Source: Ruminococcus sp. UBA3280
Lineage (GTDB): Bacteria > Bacillota > Clostridia > Oscillospirales > Ruminococcaceae
Reading direction: 5' to 3'
DNA length: 14,749 nt
NCBI GenBank assembly: GCA_002362175.1
Contig: DETU01000024.1
Span: forward strand, 442-15,190
Part shown: one piece after another, positions 1 through 7,513 of the stretch
How positions within the stretch are numbered: position 1 is the first letter of the stretch
Layout: each line of letters begins with the position of its first letter
Program-made: the position numbers and the translations under genes
The notes under the pieces: generated by a model
Databases searched by the model: none
What the model was told of the DNA's origin: nothing
Seen by the model: only the letters and a program-made list of their open reading frames with translations

Positions 1-4
1 CTGT

Positions 5-10
5 TATAAT
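5..10 (+). promoter_or_regulatory. Putative -10 box for the yfhO-TCS operon
   Basis: TATAAT lies 31 bp before the ATG at 42. A start of transcription near position 17 would give a 5' leader of about 25 nt, the same length as the leaders of other genes in this window. The matching -35 box would lie outside the window, so this is only half a promoter. Confidence 0.4.
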
Positions 11-14
11 AACC

Positions 15-43
15 TTGACATAAAAAAAAGGAGGTATTATAAT
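15..43 (+). promoter_or_regulatory. Perfect consensus promoter overlapping the yfhO start codon
   Basis: TTGACA (15-20), a 17-bp spacer and TATAAT (38-43) match the sigma-A consensus at all 12 positions. The -10 box overlaps the ATG at 42, so transcription would begin near position 50, inside the gene, and the message would lack the yfhO start codon and its ribosome binding site. It may be an accident of an AT-rich leader, or it may supply message for the downstream two-component genes. Confidence 0.4.
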
Positions 44-2636
44 GGTATTCGGGCAAAAAAATCAAGTACAAAAAAACACGGTTTTCCGTAATTTAATAAT
101 ACTTACATTAATATTTTCTGCTGTAATCATTACAATAGCAATTACAAGAACAAACGGTATCTGGGGGTCTGAAACAGACTGGATAAGCCAGCACTTTGCT
201 GTGCCTGAATACTTCCGTACACGCTTTTACAGAACGGGAGACCTTTTTCCCGACTTTTCCTTTCAGCTCGGTGCAGGTCAGAATATATACAATTTTGCCT
301 ATTACGGACTTATGAACCCCGTTTATCTGCCGTCATACCTGCTCCCGCAGGTCAGAATGTCAGACTATATACAGATTATAAGTATAATTTCCGTTTATTT
401 TTCATGCACAGCTTGTTACTGTCTTTTTAAACGCCATTTCAGCAGAAATATATCACTTATTTTATCAATAATATTCATGTGTTCCGCACCTCTTATTTTT
501 CATAGCCACAGACATATTATGTTTATAAATTATCTTCCGTTTCAGCTTATGGCAATGATTTGTACAGGCAATGAAGATACACTGAAAAACCGTGTAAAAA
601 TAATATTCTGTTCCTATTCAATTATGTGTACAAGCTTTTATTTCAGCATAGGAGCATTTGCGTCGATAATAATTTATGCGGTATTCATTCAGCTGAAACA
701 TTTCAAAAGTATAAGTTTCAGAAAAATCAGACAGACAGTTATATGTATGGTTTCGGGAATAATCACAGCAGGTATACTATGGATTCCCACATTCTTCACA
801 CTTATAAAAGGTAGGGAAAGCAGTCCCTCATCATCGCACCTCACAGAGATATTTTTTCCGAAAGTCAGTCTGCAATATCTGCTTTACGGACCTTACTCAA
901 TGGGGCTTACTTTTATATCGGTAATTTCAGTAATCGCTATGCTGAAAAACGGCGACAAAGCCATGAAATTTCTTTCTGCTGTTTTCGCACTTTTTGCCTG
1001 CTGTCCCCTGCTGGTATATATATTAAACGGAACAATGTATCTTGACGCAAAAGTTCTGATACCGTTTTTACCACTCATGATGATAGTTACAGGCGGATTT
1101 CTTGAAAAACTTTTTTCCATGAAGATAAATATTTATGAAATTACAGTTATATCAGTGATTGTAATTTCAGCCGATATACTCATGAATTACCGTTCTATGT
1201 CAAAAAATATGATACTTACTGCCGACGCACTCATAACAATAACTGCAATTATAATATTTATCAGAACACAGAAAAAACAGGCTGTTATTGTTACTTTGAC
1301 GATTCTTTCACTGATAAACTGCTTTACAGTTAATTTTCATGACAGCTATGTTTCGGAACAGTCTGTAGAAGCTCTTTATTCGGAAGACATTCAGAAACTT
1401 GTTGACAAAACAGTTGCATCTGACAGTGATTTCTACAGATTCGCAGACGGTTCGGGAAATGGTCAGGCTGTAAATCGTATTTATGGAGAAAATTACTATA
1501 CCACTAATGTTTATTCATCAGTAAGCAATTCATATTATCGTAATTTTCGTTTTGAAAGCAGTGAAAATTCCCACCGCAACAACGCTTTACAGACACAGCC
1601 GAAAAATATAATCTTCAATACACTTATGGGTTGTCGTTACCGTATCGGAAAAAATTCAAAGGCTATGACGGGCGAAACAACTGTAGGAAATGAAGGTGAA
1701 TGGGTTTTATTAAAAAATAAAAACGCTTTACCTGTAGGTTATGCCTGTTCAGATGTCATGAATGAAAACGACTGGGAAAAACTCAGTCCTGCCCAAAAGT
1801 CGGAGGCAATGCTTGAAAATATTATAATTCCGTCGGGTTCTTCGTCTGCTGTACTCCCCTCTCACTGTTCAGAAATCAATACAGATTTTACACTTTATGG
1901 TGATACAGACTATATAAAGGAAACAAACAGCGTTTATGAAGTAAAAAGCGAAACACCATTCAGTATTACTGCAAAACCTGAAAATCCCATAAAGGATAAA
2001 ATAATTTTCATAGAGTTTCACGCTGATAACCGTATAGGAAAAAAGTCTGAAAGAGACGATATATCCGTAAGCATAAACGGTATAAAGAACACTCTTTCCG
2101 ACCCTGAATGGAAGTATAATAACAGGAACTATAACTTTACCTACATTATTTCTTCGGACAGTCCGATCGAAGAGCTTAAATTCAATTTTTCGGCAGGAAA
2201 TTATATTCTTTCAGATTTCAATATCTATGCGCTCGATACGGAAGTACTTGAAAATGCACATAACAACAAGGACTGTTTTATGATTGACAGGGAAAAAAAC
2301 GGCGGTGATGTAATTCAGGGAAATATTGACGTTACAAAAGACGGCTGGTTCAATCTTTCAGTACCGTATGATGAGGGCTTTGAGATTCTTGTGGACGGAG
2401 TAAAAACGGATTATTTCAGAACAAATACGGCTTTTATAGGTTTCCCCGTAAAAAAGGGAAAGCATTTTATAACCTTAACTTACAGCGTACCGTATCGCAG
2501 TGCGGGCATACTTATGACAATATCAGGTATCGGAATTAGTACATACTTAATTTTATGTAAACATATTTCACGCAGGAGAAAAATTTACAGAATTGCGGAA
2601 CACGTCACATTTAACAGAAAGGGAAAATTAATATGA
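42..2636 (+). CDS. YfhO-family multi-pass membrane protein (GT-C-like)
   Basis: This 864-residue protein is a large polytopic membrane protein of the YfhO family. In Bacillus and Listeria, YfhO proteins serve in glycosylation of lipoteichoic acid outside the membrane; that role here is by family only. A first membrane helix (about 17-35) is followed by an extracytoplasmic loop with acidic residues E44 and D46 and the family pattern GAGQNIYNFAYYGLMNP (77-93). Many hydrophobic helices follow up to about 430, then a large polar, probably beta-rich extracellular region, and a last helix at about 821-840 with a basic tail (SRRRK). The region just before that helix (DGWFNLSVPYDEGFEILVDG) is typical of YfhO C-termini. 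The start is supported by AAGGAGG at 28-34. The stop overlaps the response regulator start by 4 bp (ATGA), so translation is probably coupled. No CsbB- or GtcA-like partner is in the window, so the substrate cannot be inferred. Confidence 0.8.
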   Translation: MVFGQKNQVQKNTVFRNLIILTLIFSAVIITIAITRTNGIWGSETDWISQHFAVPEYFRTRFYRTGDLFPDFSFQLGAGQNIYNFAYYGLMNPVYLPSYLLPQVRMSDYIQIISIISVYFSCTACYCLFKRHFSRNISLILSIIFMCSAPLIFHSHRHIMFINYLPFQLMAMICTGNEDTLKNRVKIIFCSYSIMCTSFYFSIGAFASIIIYAVFIQLKHFKSISFRKIRQTVICMVSGIITAGILWIPTFFTLIKGRESSPSSSHLTEIFFPKVSLQYLLYGPYSMGLTFISVISVIAMLKNGDKAMKFLSAVFALFACCPLLVYILNGTMYLDAKVLIPFLPLMMIVTGGFLEKLFSMKINIYEITVISVIVISADILMNYRSMSKNMILTADALITITAIIIFIRTQKKQAVIVTLTILSLINCFTVNFHDSYVSEQSVEALYSEDIQKLVDKTVASDSDFYRFADGSGNGQAVNRIYGENYYTTNVYSSVSNSYYRNFRFESSENSHRNNALQTQPKNIIFNTLMGCRYRIGKNSKAMTGETTVGNEGEWVLLKNKNALPVGYACSDVMNENDWEKLSPAQKSEAMLENIIIPSGSSSAVLPSHCSEINTDFTLYGDTDYIKETNSVYEVKSETPFSITAKPENPIKDKIIFIEFHADNRIGKKSERDDISVSINGIKNTLSDPEWKYNNRNYNFTYIISSDSPIEELKFNFSAGNYILSDFNIYALDTEVLENAHNNKDCFMIDREKNGGDVIQGNIDVTKDGWFNLSVPYDEGFEILVDGVKTDYFRTNTAFIGFPVKKGKHFITLTYSVPYRSAGILMTISGIGISTYLILCKHISRRRKIYRIAEHVTFNRKGKLI

Positions 2637-3355
2637 ATTCTTTTGAAAACGCTTCTATTCTCGTTGTGGACGACGACCACTATATAGTAAATGCAATTGC
2701 AAAACTTCTTGAAAAGGAGGGATACAGAATTTTTAAGGCATATAACGGCATTGAAGCTATTGAAAGTCTTATGCAGAACAATATACAGCTTATTCTGATT
2801 GATGTCATGATGCCTAAACTTGACGGTTTGTCCGCCATGATGAAAATACGTACAACAAAAAATATCCCGATTATTGTCCTTTCGGCAAAATCGGAGGAAA
2901 GCGACAAGATTTTAGGTCTCTCAATGGGTGCGGACGATTATGTTACAAAACCTTATAACCCTATGGAACTCGTTGCAAGAGTAAAATCAAATCTACGCCG
3001 TTATCTTAGTCTCGGCTCGGCGGACAGTACCAATTTAGGCTCGGATATAAAGATAGGCGGTCTTACCCTCAACAGAGACGCTAAACAACTCTATGTTGAC
3101 GGCGATCCCGTAAAACTCACCGCAACAGAATATAAAATCACCGAGATGCTTATGGAAAACGCAGGCAGGGTATTTTCAGCGGAAGAAATATATTCACACG
3201 TATGGAATGAAGATTCATATTCCGTTGAAAATACTGTAATGGTTCATATAAGGCATATACGTGAGAAGATAGAAATAAATCCGAGTGACCCGCGCTATCT
3301 AAAAGTCGTATGGGGAATAGGCTACAAAATCGAAAAAGCAGGAGGACAATTATGA
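2633..3355 (+). CDS. OmpR/PhoB-family response regulator
   Basis: This 240-residue protein is a DNA-binding response regulator. The receiver domain (about 7-120) has the acidic pocket D13-D14, the phospho-acceptor D57 in LILIDVMMP, switch residue S84 and K106 in YVTKP. The C-terminal winged helix (about 140-236) has LTATEYKITEMLMENAGRVF and the closing VVWGIGYK typical of OmpR/PhoB effector domains. All key residues are present, so it should be phosphorylatable. The start overlaps the yfhO stop by 4 bp (ATGA) with AAGGGA 10-15 bp upstream. Its own stop overlaps the kinase start in the same way, so its partner is almost certainly that kinase. Overall it resembles VanR-like regulators; target promoters cannot be read from this sequence. 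Confidence 0.93.
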   Translation: MNSFENASILVVDDDHYIVNAIAKLLEKEGYRIFKAYNGIEAIESLMQNNIQLILIDVMMPKLDGLSAMMKIRTTKNIPIIVLSAKSEESDKILGLSMGADDYVTKPYNPMELVARVKSNLRRYLSLGSADSTNLGSDIKIGGLTLNRDAKQLYVDGDPVKLTATEYKITEMLMENAGRVFSAEEIYSHVWNEDSYSVENTVMVHIRHIREKIEINPSDPRYLKVVWGIGYKIEKAGGQL

Positions 3356-5826
3356 AAGTTATTGATATTCTTAAACAGAAATCCACACGTATTATCGCAT
3401 TTGTAAGTGCGTGTATCATATTTGCGATATGTGTGGCAAGTGGTCTCGGCAAGTACTTTACAGTACGGAAAACATATGAAAAGTATGATGATTTGATGAT
3501 GCACGGAGAAAGAAATGAGGAGATTGAAGAATTATTTGCTGAATTATGGGCAGTCGGAAATATGTATCTGCGTAATCTTGACGAAAGCGGAAAATTTGTC
3601 GGTTCTGACGAGTTAAAGGCTTCAACCGAAAAAGCCATGAAAGAACTCGGACTCATGAACGAAAAAGGTAATATCACCATAAAGAAAAGTGAAAATTATG
3701 ATTATTATGTTTCTTGGGGAAACAACTCACTTTCCACCGATAACAGAAGTTATGATGACATATATGAATCCAACTTCTATTCTACCACTCAGGTAAACGG
3801 TACTTTCTCGCACAGCTATAATTTCGGATATTTCAATTACGGAGGTTTCCGCTGGTATACTACCGACTACGGTATGACTTACTATGATTTTCCCCATACA
3901 ATAAACGGAATGATGGCAGCGGCTGTTTTCGATTATGACACCGAAAATCTTGATTATTATCTTGATGACTACGGCGTTAAAATCTACTACAAAACAGACG
4001 GTTCAACGCCTGTGCCAAGTCCCGAAACCTATTCAAACAACATTGATATAAGTATATATCGCTATGACGAAAATTACAACGAATATGAAGAAACATATGA
4101 CGGATATTACGGTTACAATAACGGTCAGGAAATAGTGGCAGAAGTTGAAGAACCTACAGCACAAAAAAATATACCTGCAATTCCTGACAACCTGCTCGAA
4201 CCTAATGAAAACTCGTACATTCTCTACAACAGGAATGACAACGAATGGGTAGAAGTGAAAAATCATACCACACAGCAGGGAGTTGAAGTTCCGCTTAAAA
4301 TCTGCGTAACTCCCTCTGAAAAGTTACTCCCCATTTACAAACAGTTTGAAGCGGACAGCCGACAATCCGAAGCAACTATGACACGTTTCCTACTTGCTTC
4401 AATCCCGTTCCTTGCAATATCTGCAATTTTAATGCTTTTCTTTATTGTTACAAGCGGTTACGATACGAAAAAGAAAAAGTTTGTTATGTCACGTACCGAT
4501 AATATATGGGCAGAAGCAGTTATAACCGCAGGAGTATTCTTAATGCTGGGTGTTGCTTTAAGTGTTGACGCTCTGGAAAGTTTCTGCAATTTCATTGCAC
4601 AATATACTGAAAATTATCAGTTAACAGTAGCTTCTCTCTGGACAACAGCATGGACAGCAATTCTTGCACTTACAATACTTTGTGTCAATACACTTGTAAA
4701 ACGTCTGAAATGCCGTAGTTTCTGGAAAACTACTTTAGTAAGCCGTTTGTGGAAATTCGTTTTAAAAATTCTCAAACGCATCAGTAACAAAATAAAACCG
4801 ATAATCAAGACGATAAAAAATGTGTCATTTCAGAAAGAAATGGCTGACAATAAAATATTTGCAAGAAGATTTCTGATAAAACTTGGAATATTCATTCTTA
4901 CAACACTGTTTGCGGCATCAGTCGGTGCAGAATTTGTAATATGGATTATTATATTCGCCGTATATATATATTTCAGTCTGAAAGACCTTAACGCTATCAC
5001 AGAACTCTCAAAACACATCAATGACATTTACGGCGGTGACTATTCCGCAAAAGAGGTGCATATGGATTATCCGACATACACCATGACAGAAAAACTTAAC
5101 AACATTTCTGACGGTATTCAGACAGCCGTTGATAAACGTATACAGTCGGAAAGAATGAAGATAGACCTCGTCACAAACGTTTCCCACGACCTCAAAACTC
5201 CTCTCACCTCAATTATCAGTTATATCAATCTTCTCTCTATGGAGGAACTCTCCCCCGTTGCAAGAGATTACGTCAAGATTATTGAACAGAAATCCGCAAG
5301 ACTTAAAGAAATAGTTGCTGACGTTTTCGATATTGCAAAAGCAACAAGCCGTACTGACATTAATTTTGAAATGATTGACGCAGTAATTCTTGTTGAGCAG
5401 GTTCTTGGCGATATGTCCGACATAATAGACGAATCAGGAAAGGAAATACGCAAGACTGTTTCAGCCGAAACCGCTCCCGTTTACGCAGACGGCAAAAAAC
5501 TTTACAGAGTTTTGCAGAACATTATTGACAACGCACTTAAATATTCACTTGACAACACAAGAATTTATCTCACTCTTAAAAAAGAAAACGGAAACGCTAT
5601 AATCACCGTCAAAAATATTTCATCATACGAAATAAAATTCACTCCCGAAGAAATTACAGAACGTTTCACAAGAGGCGACGAATCACGTACAACTGAAGGA
5701 AACGGTCTCGGTCTTTCAATTGCAAAGAGTTTCACCGAAGCCTGCGGAGGAAGTTTTGAAATAATAATTGACGGAGACGTTTTTGAAGCAGATGTAACAC
5801 TTCCCATTACAATCAAAGAAAAATAA
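3352..5826 (+). CDS. Sensor histidine kinase, six predicted TM helices, Tyr-rich sensor
   Basis: This 824-residue membrane kinase is the likely partner of the preceding regulator. The ATG at 3352 is chosen over an in-frame ATG at 3310 because GGAGGA lies at 3341-3346 and the start forms a 4-bp ATGA overlap with the regulator. One helix (about 13-35) leads into a long extracellular domain (about 36-342) strikingly rich in Tyr, Asn and Asp. Further helices lie at about 344-367, 387-408, 428-449, 505-525 and 525-542, with a very basic loop at 450-505. The kinase core has the H box SHDLKTPLTS with H612, the N box QNIIDNALKYS (N723, N727), FTPEEITERFTRGDE, and the G box EGNGLGLSIAK (783-787). No HAMP domain is obvious. 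The architecture fits an envelope or cell-wall stress sensor, but the ligand is unknown. A terminator follows 10 bp after the stop. Confidence 0.92.
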   Translation: MKVIDILKQKSTRIIAFVSACIIFAICVASGLGKYFTVRKTYEKYDDLMMHGERNEEIEELFAELWAVGNMYLRNLDESGKFVGSDELKASTEKAMKELGLMNEKGNITIKKSENYDYYVSWGNNSLSTDNRSYDDIYESNFYSTTQVNGTFSHSYNFGYFNYGGFRWYTTDYGMTYYDFPHTINGMMAAAVFDYDTENLDYYLDDYGVKIYYKTDGSTPVPSPETYSNNIDISIYRYDENYNEYEETYDGYYGYNNGQEIVAEVEEPTAQKNIPAIPDNLLEPNENSYILYNRNDNEWVEVKNHTTQQGVEVPLKICVTPSEKLLPIYKQFEADSRQSEATMTRFLLASIPFLAISAILMLFFIVTSGYDTKKKKFVMSRTDNIWAEAVITAGVFLMLGVALSVDALESFCNFIAQYTENYQLTVASLWTTAWTAILALTILCVNTLVKRLKCRSFWKTTLVSRLWKFVLKILKRISNKIKPIIKTIKNVSFQKEMADNKIFARRFLIKLGIFILTTLFAASVGAEFVIWIIIFAVYIYFSLKDLNAITELSKHINDIYGGDYSAKEVHMDYPTYTMTEKLNNISDGIQTAVDKRIQSERMKIDLVTNVSHDLKTPLTSIISYINLLSMEELSPVARDYVKIIEQKSARLKEIVADVFDIAKATSRTDINFEMIDAVILVEQVLGDMSDIIDESGKEIRKTVSAETAPVYADGKKLYRVLQNIIDNALKYSLDNTRIYLTLKKENGNAIITVKNISSYEIKFTPEEITERFTRGDESRTTEGNGLGLSIAKSFTEACGGSFEIIIDGDVFEADVTLPITIKEK

Positions 5827-5836
5827 TTCCAGCCAT

Positions 5837-5869
5837 AAAAAACTGCTGTATCATAAACAGCAGTTTTTT
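5837..5869 (+). terminator. Intrinsic terminator of the yfhO-TCS operon
   Basis: CTGCTGT (5843-5849) pairs with ACAGCAG (5857-5863) across a 7-nt loop, preceded by six A and followed by TTTTTT. The A/T runs extend the pairing and make the signal nearly symmetrical, so it could stop transcription from either side. It lies 10 bp after the kinase stop. Confidence 0.92.
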
Positions 5870-5879
5870 ATTTTACATA

Positions 5880-5908
5880 TTGACTATAGAAATATTATTT
5901 GTTATAAT
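5880..5908 (+). promoter_or_regulatory. Consensus promoter of the SLOG gene unit
   Basis: TTGACT (5880-5885), a 17-bp spacer and TATAAT (5903-5908) match the sigma-A consensus at 11 of 12 positions. Transcription should start near 5915, about 20 nt before the ATG at 5935. It sits directly after the previous operon's terminator, which marks a new transcription unit. Confidence 0.85.
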
Positions 5909-5934
5909 AATAAAAAAAGTTTAAGGTGAGTACT

Positions 5935-6402
5935 ATGAATGTTTATACTGTGAGTTTTTTCGGTCACAGGGAAATTGATAATTTCAACGAAACCGCAGAA
6001 AAACTGACCGATATTATCCGTGACATCATAAAAAATAATGACTATGTAAAGTTTCTTCTTGGACGAAATGGTGAATTTGACTGGCTTGCCTCGTCAGTGA
6101 TAAGCAGAGTTACACATGGTTATCAGAACAGTTATACGGTGCTTGTTCTGCCGTACATGAAAGCCTCCTACCGTGACCATAAAAATAATTTTGAATGTTG
6201 TTACAACGAAGTCGAAATATGCACGGAATCGTCGTCAGCACACTATAAATCGGCAATTCAGATATGCAACAGAAACATGGTAGACCGTTCTGACCTTGTT
6301 GTGTGCTGTATTCAGCATAAAAGCGGAGGAGCATACAAAACAGTACAATATGCCGTAAGGCAAAACAAAAAAATAATAAACGTAGGAACAGTGAAAATAT
6401 GA
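5935..6402 (+). CDS. SLOG/YpsA-like Rossmann-fold protein
   Basis: A 155-residue cytoplasmic protein without signal peptide or membrane helix. The order of motifs fits the SLOG superfamily (the DprA/LOG/YpsA fold): an opening strand VSFFGHRE (6-13), a glycine loop GRNGEFD (43-49) after a hydrophobic strand, VLVLPY (69-74), then SDLVVCCI with SGGAY (130-134) and the end strand KKIINVG (146-151). In this superfamily these loops bind nucleotide-like or phosphorylated ligands; what this protein binds or does is not known. The ATG at 5935 is preferred over the in-frame GTG at 5926 because AAGGTGAG (5923-5930) is the only ribosome binding site and would overlap the GTG. The stop overlaps the next start by 4 bp. 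It could be a sensor of a nucleotide-derived signal, or a close relative of YpsA (DUF1273). Confidence 0.72.
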   Translation: MNVYTVSFFGHREIDNFNETAEKLTDIIRDIIKNNDYVKFLLGRNGEFDWLASSVISRVTHGYQNSYTVLVLPYMKASYRDHKNNFECCYNEVEICTESSSAHYKSAIQICNRNMVDRSDLVVCCIQHKSGGAYKTVQYAVRQNKKIINVGTVKI

Positions 6403-6860
6403 ACAATTTACTACATAAGCCGATAGATGATATGTTAATAACAGGACATACAGATATAACCGACAATATACTTGAGTTTATGCCCGATTACAAAAGCTAT
6501 TTTTTCAAAATATCAGGAAAATTTCTCAGAATCGAATCACATGAACAGTATTCAAAACTTAAATTCGATATATGTGACAATCTCACATGGAATGAATATC
6601 CCGACGAAGATGATTATAAAAATTCATTTTCGTCCATTGCGGGAATCCTGCTGAAAGGTTATTATTATTCGGATATTTCCATTGAAAAAATAAATCTGTT
6701 CAACTGTACTATGTCTGACAGTTGCTATATATGTGAATATGCGGAAATAATTCTTTCAGACGGACAGACAATAAAATTTGACCCTCTGCATTACTGGGGA
6801 ATAGGTATAAACGACTGTGCATATAAACCAAAAAACGCTGAAATAACAGTCATTTATTAA
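6399..6860 (+). CDS. Unrecognised small protein coupled to the SLOG gene
   Basis: I do not recognise this 153-residue protein. It has no signal peptide or membrane helix, is acidic and rich in Tyr, Ile and Asp, and looks like a compact cytoplasmic alpha/beta fold. Four cysteines lie in the middle (SDSCYICEY and two outside it). The last third has a strand-like IILSDGQTIKFDPLHYWGIGI. The ATG overlaps the preceding TGA by 4 bp, with AGGA 11 bp upstream, so the two proteins are probably made together and may work together. The stop is 2 bp from the stop of the opposing gene and no terminator lies between them. Confidence 0.7.
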   Translation: MNNLLHKPIDDMLITGHTDITDNILEFMPDYKSYFFKISGKFLRIESHEQYSKLKFDICDNLTWNEYPDEDDYKNSFSSIAGILLKGYYYSDISIEKINLFNCTMSDSCYICEYAEIILSDGQTIKFDPLHYWGIGINDCAYKPKNAEITVIY

Positions 6861-6862
6861 TA

Positions 6863-7306
6863 TCAGTCCCATTCATTGAAAATTATGTTTCCCACCGAAA
6901 AAGGTTTCCAATATTCAATCTGTTCAAGTTCACACTTTGATAAGTCATGTGTTGTTTCACTGAAAGCAGAATTAAGAACTACAGCAGGAACAATTTCACA
7001 TTCATTCAGATAATTTCCATTAAAATCAATATCAATAAATATTTTGTCTCCGAAAATCAGATTATCTGTAAATCCACCGACGTTACAGTATTTATTCAGA
7101 AGAAAATATATTCTACGGTTTCCGTCGTAAAATTCCGCACTAAAATAACTTGCACATTCCATACTTACAGTACCTTTAATTTTAAAGTCCGTTACATTCT
7201 GCAATAAATAACATATTCTTCTGAACTCCCTGAAATCAACTTCATTCAGGTATAAACCATTTTTTTCATAAAATCCTGTTATGCCTCTTTTCAGTAATAC
7301 GCCCAT
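6863..7306 (-). CDS. Unrecognised small protein, own consensus promoter
   Basis: A 147-residue protein I cannot assign with confidence. It has no signal peptide or membrane helix and appears mainly beta with acidic patches. The C-terminus (EQIEYWKPFSVGNIIFNEWD) resembles the ends of small Firmicutes proteins that I recall from accessory regions, some of them immunity-like; this is memory of a pattern, not a family assignment. The start is well supported: GGGAG 8-12 bp upstream and a consensus promoter giving a leader of about 24 nt. It is transcribed towards the SLOG unit, with only 2 bp between the stop codons. Confidence 0.72.
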   Translation of the reverse strand: MGVLLKRGITGFYEKNGLYLNEVDFREFRRICYLLQNVTDFKIKGTVSMECASYFSAEFYDGNRRIYFLLNKYCNVGGFTDNLIFGDKIFIDIDFNGNYLNECEIVPAVVLNSAFSETTHDLSKCELEQIEYWKPFSVGNIIFNEWD

Positions 7307-7336
7307 ATAAACACTCCCTGATATTTATCTATACAG

Positions 7337-7365
7337 ATTATATAATATATTTATCAATAAGTCAA
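7337..7365 (-). promoter_or_regulatory. Consensus promoter of the 6863-7306 gene
   Basis: Read on the minus strand, TTGACT (7360-7365), a 17-bp spacer and TATAAT (7337-7342) match at 11 of 12 positions. Transcription should start near 7330, about 24 nt before the ATG. The -35 box lies 3 bp from the T-run end of the serpin terminator. Confidence 0.85.
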
Positions 7366-7368
7366 CAC

Positions 7369-7398
7369 AAAAAACCGTATCTTATATGATACGGTTTT
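7369..7398 (-). terminator. Intrinsic terminator of the serpin gene
   Basis: A perfect 11-bp stem (7371-7381 with 7388-7398, core CCGTATC/GATACGG) closes a 6-nt loop. On the minus strand it ends in TTTTTT. It lies 115 bp beyond the serpin stop. On the plus strand the tail is only TTTTC, so it could also weakly stop read-through from the SLOG unit. Confidence 0.88.
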
Positions 7399-7513
7399 CT
7401 GATAATTTGTCCCCATAGGAGACCCCAAAAATTTATCACAAACAGCATACTTCACGTGCCAGATGTGCAGATAACGGCAGTTGAAATATGATGCAAAGTG
7501 AGCATTAAAAAAT
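7399..7513 (-). other. GC-richer 3' segment between the serpin stop and its terminator
   Basis: This 115-bp stretch holds no recognisable gene but is clearly richer in G and C than the other intergenic regions here. Read on the minus strand it contains a short hairpin, GTCTCC-TAT-GGGGAC (near 7409-7423; one G-U pair in RNA), and a CACGTG palindrome. One minus-strand frame is open through most of it, without a start codon or ribosome binding site. It may be a structured 3' untranslated region or a copy of a small dispersed repeat. Confidence 0.3.

Noticed and set aside
3310..3351. Upstream ATG extending the kinase by 14 residues
   Set aside because: The start at 3352 has GGAGGA at the right distance and the ATGA overlap; the extension is only the regulator's coding sequence in another frame.
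3150..3680. Minus-strand open frame of 176 codons
   Set aside because: It is antisense to the conserved C-terminus of the regulator and the start of the kinase, with a low-complexity hydrophobic translation.
5926..5934. GTG start extending the SLOG protein by three residues
   Set aside because: The ribosome binding site AAGGTGAG overlaps this GTG, and the leader from the promoter would be only about 11 nt. The ATG at 5935 fits both.
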